From positions 682,001-746,000 of the forward strand of contig JAHEWK010000010.1 in the NCBI GenBank assembly GCA_020740775.1: a stretch of 64,000 bases of DNA, given 5' to 3'. The DNA comes from Ilyonectria destructans (Eukaryota > Ascomycota > Sordariomycetes > Hypocreales > Nectriaceae). Below, in pieces: positions 55,487 through 64,000 of the stretch (positions within the stretch are counted from its first letter, which is position 1; every line of letters starts with the position of its first letter). The notes below the pieces were generated by a model. It saw only the letters and a program-made list of their open reading frames with translations. It was not told the origin of the DNA and made no database searches. Position numbers and translations under genes: made by a program.

Positions 55487-57450
55487 CTAAGGCAATGTAT
55501 TGCGAGAAACAGGGTCGGCTTTGACTCCTGGAAGTCCTCGACTGTCGTGGGTCAAGTAGTTGTACCCTGGTGAGCCATGCACCGTTTGCTGTGGCACACC
55601 TCTGGCCTGAAACATTGAGGCTTGGGCACCATCATAACCGCGTGAGAGGCCGTCGAATGAACCTCCCATATAGGCTTGACTCTGGTTCATCGGGACGCCG
55701 GGGTTGACAAATGTTGTTGCTGACGGGTTTGTCTGTTGCTGGGTGAATGCGTACATGGACGACGTGTTTGGAGCAGTAGAGCCAGGCTGCCATTGTTGGG
55801 TGTACATGTTGGTGCTAGGCTGTCCGGAATAGTCTGGTGGGGGGCTGAAGATTGACGGTCGTCGACTGGAGTCTTGAGATGTAGCGACCCCGATGTCGAG
55901 GGCAAGGTTCCCGCCCGCCGAATGAACTGAGGTTTGGCCGCCAACAGAAATAGTAGTCCCTTCCCCAAATCCATGTTGGTCCGGTGTTATCTCTGGAATC
56001 AGTTGAGGCGTATACTGAGTTCCTCGCACCGGCAAGTCACTAAGAAAAGGCGTGCCATGCAGGGCTGTACTCGAGCTATGATCCGGCGTTGGGGGCATCA
56101 AACTCTGCACAGTAGACAGTTTCGTAGAAGGGACGTCTTGGTCATCCTCGTCCTTTGTGATCGATCCGTCGTCGTTTTCGGAGTACGCTTCTGGGATCTT
56201 GTCTTCTGCCATCACGTACACATGGGTGGTTCCATCTAAGCATTTGTTAGCACCCGGCTGCTATCTAGAAGACGGAAGGGTGGCCTACCAATTTCTTCCT
56301 TTTTGAACCTCTCCTCTTGCCTGGCTACTTTGAAAATCTCGTTTAGGTACGGTCGCTTTTTGAGGTTGGCTGAGTTTTCCTTGTCGGCAAAGAATGCCGA
56401 CAATGCCTCGGTGGTGATCTCCTCAAGCTTCTTTACGTTGAGGTTTAGTTTCTGAATGTCGGGGTGCTGTTTCTCTTTTGGTTCCACAATCATTCGCAAT
56501 ATGTGGTTCAGAAGATGGACTCGTTCTGAAAGGCTGTTAGATCGTCCAAGTGGTTGAGATTGCTTTTGCAAACTCACCTCGCTTGTAAAGATGGTCTGGC
56601 TCCTTGTGGCGGACCTTGTCTTCCTTTGTCGGACCCCATGGTTTGGGCCACCACTCTGGCGCCTTCTCGTCGCTCCCCGTGTAAGGATGAGTAGATTGTT
56701 TTTTGGGTTCAACAGCTTTGACCCACGCCTTGGCAATGAGCTTACATGCCGTCTGCTGACAGTTCTTGAATCGCTGCTCGTAAAAGTTCCACACATCCTG
56801 AGAGCTGCCGATCTTAAGCCCCTTCCTAGTAGTCGAGACGACTAGGGGAGCATCGTCATCCTCGTCGACTGGGTATCGAGCTCGGGGTCGCTTTCGACCT
56901 GGTCGTCCAGGGAGATCCCAGTCATCGAAATTCGACATACGCCGGCGATCAAACATTCGATTTCTCGGAAAGTAACCTCCATCGAACCCGAAAGACTCAT
57001 CAACAACAGGACTCGCTCCTGAGTATGAATTAGCATCGAACTTGACGTGAGTAGAATAGAAGACAACTAACCCGAGTCCAGGCATTCCATGACTCTTTGG
57101 TACTTGTCCAGGTCAAAGAACTGCCGCATGACATCACCCTCAAGTCTCGCAGTCCCGGACCCGAGAAAGTCATCGGGCTGCCATCATCCATGATTACTGC
57201 AACAAAGTACCGTCTAGCAGAGATACTGCAGTGTTGGCGTAGAGCCTCGTCGATTTGCTATTTATTTATCAACGTCCGTGGCTAGCCTGGCGTTCGTGGG
57301 AAGTCGGCTTACCATGGGGGGTTGCCGACGGTGGAGGTCTTGAGTTTCTGTAAAACGGTCTTCAATGCCATCTGGGGGGGCGAATCGATCACCCCCGAGG
57401 TATTGATGGTGGCGAGAGAAGTCCCTCTGCTGCTGCCAGTCTCGAACCAT
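55487..57450 (-). CDS. YDR124W-like (DUF2841) helical-bundle protein, apparent frameshift
   Basis: Five exons, 57450-57313, 57257-57072, 57018-56578, 56525-56289 and 56235-55487, with introns of 52-55 nt. The recognisable family block is KNCQQTACKLIAKAWVKAVE, then WWPKPWGPTKEDKVRHKEPD and HLYKRERVHLLNHILRMIV. It is the helical-bundle domain shared by yeast YDR124W and the subtelomeric hrmA-cluster proteins of Aspergillus fumigatus; its biochemical role is unknown to me. The tail (exon 5) is Ser/Thr/Gln/Pro-rich. Exon 2 begins in one frame (IDEALRQHCSISARRYFVAV, then IMDDGSPMTFSGPG) and ends in another (ARLEGDVMRQFFDLDKYQRV). One base is missing at the C run 57154-57156. Exons total 1751 nt, one short of 584 codons. 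No splice site explains it, so it is a sequencing indel or a true break. Confidence 0.75.
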
Positions 57451-59256
57451 GATGGGCCGGTTGATCCTGCGGCTTGAGGTCGAGCAACAAGTGATATCGG
57501 GTCTGTCCTGTCAACTCTCACAAGCTCGTGCAGGTCAAGGCCGCCGTTAGGGCTGAGAGGGAAGAGAATAGATCAGGCAGTAATGCGCAAATCGACGATG
57601 GTCTTTCAGATATGTACGCAGCGGGGGACTCGATCGAATGATAAACGAGGCTAGTACATGCCGTGAGACACTGAGTCTGTGACGTCGTCCTGGTCTGAGG
57701 GGATGTTCGACCAACAAAGCAGCGACGCGGAACAGAGAATATCAAAGAAACGAAGAATCCGCAGAGGGGAATTCTGGGATTGTCGGAATGATATTGTCGC
57801 AGACCTCAGCGCAAGTGGAAGGTACACCCAACTCTGGTAAATTGGCCTCTTCCTCTTGACGGGGCCTGCCTCGGGGCGCTCTGGGTTAGTCGATTCTGGT
57901 AGATCAGTGCCCAAGAAAAGGGCCAAGGTGGGAAAGATAGTCTCGAGATGGCTGAAGCTGTGGAGATGGACAGGCGAAGTTGCAAGTGGCAGGAACAAAG
58001 AGAAGCATTCAGCAGTCGGATGAACCAGGATCGTTAGTTGCTTCCAGCCAACAGAGACGAATACCCTGTCTGCTCAGGCGTATCTCGTGAAAATTGTCGA
58101 GAGGCGTTCTTTCAAACTGTGAGACATCGACTAGCAGAGCTTGTCACCTGTTGACCTAGGTCTGCCTTGAAGCAGGATTTGTCGGAAGTCTCGGGGTGGG
58201 TTACGATCAACGCGACATTCAATAAATCGAGAATCCAGGCTTCAAACCCAGTGAGAGTGTCGGTACGATGGAGACGTCCAGATAGGCAGGATCGGAAGTC
58301 CAAGGGCAGCGACCTGGGGGGAAGGGTCCTGGGAGATGCTGCGGAGGTGACCAGCGGATGAGTATTCGGAGCGCGAGCCAGGTGAGAATGATGGAATCAG
58401 CTGGGGACGTGGTGGTGGTGGGAACTCGTCGAAAGGGGGGGCTCGGTTAGGTCTGAGCGGAATCCAGAGTCGAGGATGACAACTCGGTGGAATATATGGA
58501 GGTGGAGGTGAGCAACAGTGTCCGTTGTTGAGAATGAAGAACGGGAGTTCAGATGGCAAAGGTTGCGAGACCGGCACAGTTACAGGCTTGAGGGGGGATG
58601 AGGGACAGGTTGAGCAAAGGCCCCGCACCAGTCGTTGTCTCTCTTCTCGCCGTATGGCTTGCAAGCTTTGCTGTGCCTGCCACAAATGCAGAAAGATGGG
58701 TGCTTTCTCAGTCAGCGAAAGAGGGCCAGGTGTACGAAGTAGGTGACTGATGAATGAATTGGGTGCCAGCAGGGGACGCCTTGATTCGAAAGGAGCAGGC
58801 ACACCAAGCGGAGCACCAGATGCAAACCGCAGGTTGGGACGGTGGGGGATCAGGGACCAGTCGAATACTTACGATGATGATAGCAAGGGTCCCCGATCGC
58901 AGGTCAATCCTAGTTGGTGGTGTACAGCAAGGTGGAGGACGACATGAGCGGCACTGTCCAAATGTCTTTCAGCTAGAGCCAAAGGGCGAGACACCCCAGT
59001 TGTTGTAGCAGCAGCACCTCGACAGGAAGGGTCACTCAGCTTCCGCCTGGGCATTGAGTGGCTGGGAGTGGTAGTCGTCCAGAGGTCAAGGGCGAAGAAG
59101 ATGAAGGAAGAGAAGCGTCTTGAGGGCGAACGCCGCACAGTATCTGCTGCGTAGGCACAGGCCACTAGCCAGTACAAGCCAGTCTTGTCTCAACCCTCCT
59201 ATGATCCACCCAGCGGCTGACAGGGCTCCTGTACCTCTTCAGAGGGTGTTGTGGAT

Positions 59257-59280
59257 GGGGGGGGGGGATGGATGGATGGA
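59257..59280 (+). repeat. 11-G run followed by GGAT tetranucleotides
   Basis: Eleven consecutive G bases run directly into ATGGATGGATGGA. Such a G run is also a place where sequencing errors are expected. Confidence 0.8.
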
Positions 59281-60660
59281 GTACTTTGGACTGTAAAGTA
59301 GGTCCACAGTTAGCCTCGTCGGTTGGACTGGCAAAGTCCCACAACGGATGGGCTACTCTGTACGACGGGATTGAAGATTGAGAATGGTCACGAACAAGAC
59401 GGTGAACGGGACGTGGTGTAAGCGACGAGAGCCACGGCCGACTTTTTACGCCTGGAGAGAGTGAATCTCATGGGATTGAGATTGTCACCGTGAGGAGGAC
59501 GGCCTGCGCACGTTGTTGGGATCCTGGGTCTGCAGGGCACGGCAGAGACCCTGTCAGAATTGCCCGTCCATGAGGAGGGAGGCGACCAGGGGTTGTACAG
59601 GGGTCGCGTTAACCATGGCTGAGAGAGGGTGGGCCGAGGGCGAATGTGGACAACCCCAATGGTCGCGAAAGAAGGAAAGAAAAAAAGTAAGAAACGAAGG
59701 CCGCTCGTCCTAGGAGACGCATGACTTACGTAGTAGGACGGGGACCGCGGAAGGCGACAACGGAGGCAAGATGGTGAGACACAGAGCGATATTGGGCTTG
59801 CCATTGACCCAGGCAGTGTCACCAGTTAGCCGGCCAACCAGCGAGGTGTCGATGAGTCTGGCTGCGTCTCTAGCCAGAGCGATTGCATCATTTGGTGGAG
59901 CTTCCTTTTCCTTCTGCAACAAAAAAGATACGGGACTTTTGAGACCTCTGACTGACTGCTCCAAAGAGTCTGGAACCAGTCAGCCATGCCCATGTGGTCT
60001 CGGTTCTCGGTCCTGGGGGTTCCTGAGCGCTGTGTACTTTGTGCATCTGAGGTTCGCCCAAGTCACAAGCTTGGCGATTGAGGGGCCGGACGGTCGGTCA
60101 TGGAATTGCATGGTCGCTGATTTGATGCAGCGGATGGGAATGGAGAGTAGCAAGCAGTCTCCGGAGCTCCAGCGCGGGGATGCTGTCGGGCGGGTTTTTC
60201 GTCGACGTCCCGGACGGAATCTTAGCTCGATCAGAGACTACCTGGGAGAAGGAATAATTAGGTAGGGACTGAAGGAGGGACAGTACCTCGTATCGTACAT
60301 TCTCGGCCGCCGGATTGGTGGTCAGTTGTTGTCGCCTTGACAGAGACAGGGGGACGGCAAGCAACCAATCTTGGGTCCGTCGCGCGCGTCTTGTTGTCTC
60401 TCGGTATGTTCCCGCAGGAGAGAGACGTCTTGGCCTCGCCTGTCTGTCTTGCTCTGTCTCTGTCCTGATCTGTCGTCCTCCATCCTGTCTTGGCCGGTGC
60501 GGAAGGACGGGTAAGCACCCTGGAACGGTGATAGCCGTCGCCATGTGTGGGAGATCTGGCGCTGACGGGCTGGGCCGCCGGGCCTGGGGCGTCGGCTTTG
60601 GGGTTAGTTATGGAGCAATAGAGTAGATGGGGCAACAGACGGGAGGGAGGAATAGGCGCT

Positions 60661-60692
60661 GGGGCACTGGGGCCCTGGGGCCCTGGGGCCCT
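60661..60692 (+). repeat. 8-bp tandem repeat around CTGGGGCC
   Basis: GGGGCACT followed by three near-perfect GGGGCCCT units; each GGGGCCCC-type core is nearly palindromic. Confidence 0.8.
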
Positions 60693-60995
60693 GCAGCATT
60701 GGAGCACTGAACTGGAGGATCCAGCAGCTTGCTGGAAACGTGTAAAGCTGCAGCGCCCGCTGTCCACAATGGCTCAAGTTAGCATCTCACATATGCAAAG
60801 GAGAGTTGACTATCCGCCAAGCGAGATCTCCGATCATTGCTACAAATGACTGGTGGCCGCGACAGACCTATCGGTGGCTGGTTGGGGGGCCGCCAGTGCT
60901 GCGGGCCGGCGTGAGCTTGACCCAGGAAGGCACGGGTCCAAGTGCCGCCGTGGAACTTCCCTGCTAATCTGCCTCCAGCGCCTTCCTTGGGAGGG

Positions 60996-61038
60996 CACCT
61001 ACCTACCTACGCACGCACCTACCTACGCACCTACGCAC
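60996..61038 (+). repeat. CCTACCTACGCA low-complexity repeat
   Basis: Alternating CCTA and CGCA tetramers without interruption over about 43 bases. The motif ACCTACC also appears singly in several other intergenic regions of the window. Confidence 0.8.
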
Positions 61039-61838
61039 GACAGACCCTTGCGGCCTCTGATGGAGCAAGCACACCCTTCGCACTTGCCCTGCCTCTGCAA
61101 TGTACTACTATGTAGGTCCCGGCAGATGGCCTTGATGGGCCGAAGTCTAGTCCTGTGACCAGTCACGCGTCATCAAGCCCTAAAGTCGCAGCAGTGCTGG
61201 CACCCTAGCCCTTGACCTCCAGGCTTCATGCCCCTGGCTCGCCGTACGCATTCGAGGCAAAGTTTACCAAAGCCGAATGGATGTCTGTCTCCTCCCTCTA
61301 GGCCCGCCGGTGGATTCGCAACGTGTGGTCCCTCGCACCAAGCCCTTGCCCATAATTACTGACAGCCGCCGGACTGCGGGAGGACCGGCTCGGCTCTTGG
61401 CTCAGAGCCTCGCAACTGGCCCCAGCCTCTATCCACCATCCTCCATCCTCCACCATCCATCCTCCACCTTGCCTCTCCGGGCCTTCTAACCCCAATAGGA
61501 TTCCAGCTCAGTTTGCGCCTCGCCGCTCTGGAATTGCCAGTATGGAGACGGGCTGCTTGGCGACGCGTGCGCATGCAACCAGGACAAGGTGTCCCAGAAC
61601 TACGACCAGGGCCAGTGCCGCGCCGCTCGTTGTTGTCGGCGTCGGTGGCCAGCCACGGCAAACGGGAGACATATCGCTGGAGAATCCCACCCGACATGGC
61701 CTTTTGACAAAGCGCCGTGCACGAATGAGAGGGCGCCAAACGAGTGCGGCCGCCCAGGGGGCCAGGATCTCAACCCCTGCCCTCACTTGCCCTGTGCTGA
61801 CACTCAGGCCCAATGGTCCATCAACAGGGAGCGGGAAG

Positions 61839-61852
61839 CACACACACACACA
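61839..61852 (+). repeat. CA dinucleotide microsatellite
   Basis: Seven CA units in the gene-free right-hand region. Confidence 0.8.
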
Positions 61853-64000
61853 CGCCACATGCTAAGCAGAGGCACGCAACGCACACACGCTTGTTCACGG
61901 CCCTGGCCCCCCGCCGGCTGGGTCAGGGATTGGGCAGTGCGTCAAGCCACAGAATCTGTCCCATGAACGGCTCTACTGCGTCGTACATTTCGCTATTGAC
62001 TTCCGAGATGCTCGTCCGTCTTGGCTTGTGATCCACACAGGGAGATCATCTACGGAGTACGAAGGACGACTCAACCACCAAACCTCACCCGAGACCCAGC
62101 CGGAGACGCAATTACCGGCTACTTTACCCACTGCCGAAAACACCTTCGAGGAGCCGTGTGCCCCATTTTCAGGCTCAACGTGGCTCCTGGTCTTAACCGA
62201 TGAGGGTTGGTTGTTCCCTCAAAACCACAAGGTACTCTTGAAGTCTGTTTGTCCTGCGCCTACCAACCCAATGAGGCATCAATCAGCGGCCCAATTGCAC
62301 TGCCCAACCGTCTTCGTCCTGCCTGCATTACGCACCGTCGGCGGAGGAAAAAAGAAATAGCGGCGGTGGCGCATTTGCAGGGCATCGTCTCGTGTATTTT
62401 TATCGCCACTACCAAATGGCTGGTACCCCAGCTTTGGAGGGACACTACGAAGCTTGACCATGAGTCTACTACGTAGCATGACCTCACCTACCTCTCTCGA
62501 CTAGGCTGTCCTCCAAGCCTGAGTCATGTCGGAGCCCATGAAATCGTTCTGTGAGCTACGAGCCTTATGTCATTTTCAGCCTACTAATAATGCCCCTTCA
62601 ACAGCATCCAACAGGCAGATGAGGCCACCCCTCATCATGTGACCAGAAGCAATTATAGATTCCCCGGGGAAACTACACTAGACGACAAAAGTCTCTGGTC
62701 CAGTCGTTAGCCAGTGTGGAACGAAGATAATACGGAGCACACTCGTCCCTCCGTGTCTTGAGACGGTCGCGAACCCTGCATCATGCGGTTGTGATGTCGC
62801 CTCGCCTCCCAAAAGCAAATAGTCGAGTGGTGTTATCGCAACGCCGCTTCCTCTTGGCTCTGCTCCAAGCTCGTCATGGACCAAAGAGACGGCATTTGTT
62901 TTAGCACTGTATAAATACACTGTCCACATCGCCTGGTTCTCGAACTCCAACCCCCACGCCTTCAACACATCGCGCTCCGACCACGGAATCTAAGAGCGAT
63001 GACCAGCTTGCCCCGATGGATTATCGGCTCAATGTCACCACAGGCATCCATCCGCTTCCTACTGGTGTTCTAATTGGCCAGGATGGGTCATGATCTTCAG
63101 TTACGCCTTTGCTCCACCCCGCTTCTCCTCCAAACATCCGCCCTTCGAGGTCTGCCTTTGATCGCGAATGGTCCCGCGAGAAAAGAGGACCAGTTGCAGC
63201 CTTGCCCTCAGACTCTTCATGGCGTCACATGTCGGGCGTCCACCACTCCAACCTGCACAACACCCCCTGCAAGAAACAGGCAAGACACTGGGGTAGCGGG
63301 AGCGTGCTGGACCAAGACCATGGGTCGGCCATGCTCCCACACAGCCACGCCTTCAAATCAACAGCTAGCCTACTTCGTTCGGACGTAAACATCACTTGCA
63401 TCCGCCTTCGCCCCCTAATTCAGCTTGCCTTGTCCAGGCCTTCTCTGCGCCAGTTCGCGGACCCCGGTCTTTCTCCGTCGCTTGGTCGGTCCACCCGCCC
63501 TCGTTATCATATCGACAGGATGCAGGGCCATCGAGATCATCAGTACATTGTACAATCCTCGTTGCGTTACTGTGGCATCCCAGCCAGTCGGGAGCTCGAT
63601 CTCTCCAAGGTTCTTAACTCAATTGGAATACGCGTTTTTCCTTCACGGCAGTGACTGACTAAAGCTTCAAAGCGTTGGTACCGGAGACACCCTGGCCCCC
63701 TTCATCACATTTAATGATACCCGAGTTCAGTTGGGCCGTGGGCTGAAAACAGGACCCGGCTTACCGAAATGAAGGCCAACCACATACTTGGCCGCTTATA
63801 GCCAGCTAAGATCCGCCTTTAAAAAACATGGGCACCACGGATCGACGCCGACGGCATGGTAACAAGACAGGTCAACTTTCGGGGGCCTCGACCGCCGCAG
63901 ATCCTTGTCGGGACTTCGGCCGACGGCCAACTTCACCTCACACCTCTTACCTCTTCCCACCTCAAACATCATTTCCAGCCTTCACATGCCATTCTTGTAC

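Larger units (their letters stand above)
57451..64000. other. 6.5-kb right-hand region without a recognisable gene
   Basis: The minus-strand side next to the YDR124W-like gene (57451-60800) is Pro-rich in translation and C/T-rich on the minus strand, so it is probably a long promoter or leader. Low-complexity blocks lie at 59257-59280, 60661-60692, 60996-61038, 61435-61470 and 61839-61852. A minus-strand exon-like frame, 62989-62678, is described in the findings. At the extreme right (63900-63985) a CT-rich leader-like stretch precedes ATG at 63986 (MPFLY), which may be the start of a plus-strand gene beyond the window. Confidence 0.45.

Noticed and set aside
57072..57257. A mini-intron as the cause of the YDR124W-like frame change
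   Set aside because: Every GT-AG pair in the interval is shorter than about 40 nt or leaves the wrong phase.
58242..58802. Pro/Ser-rich minus-strand frame of 186 codons
   Set aside because: No domain or conserved motif, strongly biased composition, and C/T-rich DNA that keeps frames open by chance.
60258..60767. Minus-strand frame of 169 codons
   Set aside because: Runs through the GGGGCCCT repeat and low-complexity DNA; no recognisable content.
1..64000. tRNA, 5S rRNA and spliceosomal RNA genes
   Set aside because: A visual search for A/B-box pairs and known snRNA cores found nothing; a covariance-model scan (tRNAscan-SE, Infernal) would be decisive.

Overview
The window is nuclear DNA of a filamentous ascomycete (Pezizomycotina, most likely a Sordariomycete). 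The evidence is short spliceosomal introns of about 50-155 nt with GTRNGT donors and CTAAC/CTGAC-type branch sites, GC-rich third codon positions, long CT-rich leaders, and fungal-specific gene content. I see no transposon, tRNA, rRNA, CRISPR array or secondary-metabolite cluster. The genes are mostly conserved housekeeping and chromatin genes, one to four kilobases apart. Species assignment is not possible from the sequence alone.

Layout, left to right. The 3' end of the RNA polymerase I subunit RPA49 (1-282, +). A peroxisomal enoyl-CoA isomerase/hydratase ending in a PTS1-like tripeptide (916-1876, +). COG1 of the Golgi tethering complex (2060-4471, -). SAS10/UTP3 of the small-subunit processome (4993-6822, -). 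A weakly supported small gene (7853-8379, -), divergent from a seven-exon CLC chloride/proton exchanger (8518-11511, +). Mitochondrial GABA transaminase with a TATA box and a 5'UTR intron (13353-14922, +). A small Myb/SANT-like protein (15972-17065, -). SET2 H3K36 methyltransferase (20970-23788, +). BMT5-like 25S rRNA methyltransferase (24650-25672, -). A large RGG-box nuclear protein (27976-31947, +). The SUMO E1 subunit AOS1 (32862-34633, -). A discoidin-like fungal protein (36999-38704, +). A multi-pass membrane protein with a coding 18-bp repeat (39255-40254, -). A coiled-coil protein (42289-43908, +). Complex I subunit NDUFB3/B12 (44570-45035, -), divergent from the CCR4-NOT deadenylase POP2/CAF1 (45792-47315, +). 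GID-complex subunit GID9/FYV10 (48174-49573, -). The bHLH factor CBF1 (52528-53512, +). A YDR124W-like (DUF2841) protein with an apparent frameshift (55487-57450, -). The last 6.5 kb has no gene I can recognise, only low-complexity repeats and one exon-like open frame.

The genes do not form a cluster with a single function. Themes recur by chance: ribosome production (RPA49, SAS10, BMT5), chromatin and transcription (SET2, CBF1, Myb-like), RNA and protein turnover (POP2, GID9, AOS1), endomembrane function (COG1, CLC) and mitochondrial or peroxisomal metabolism. I found no convincing novel system. The most useful oddities are a single-base frame break in the YDR124W-like gene, an in-frame TAG that hides about 180 further codons of the RGG-box protein, a possible small gene also broken at a G run, and an expanded hexapeptide repeat behind a reconstructed fifth membrane segment.

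Exon boundaries were inferred by eye from splice signals and phase agreement; no alignment or transcript data were used.
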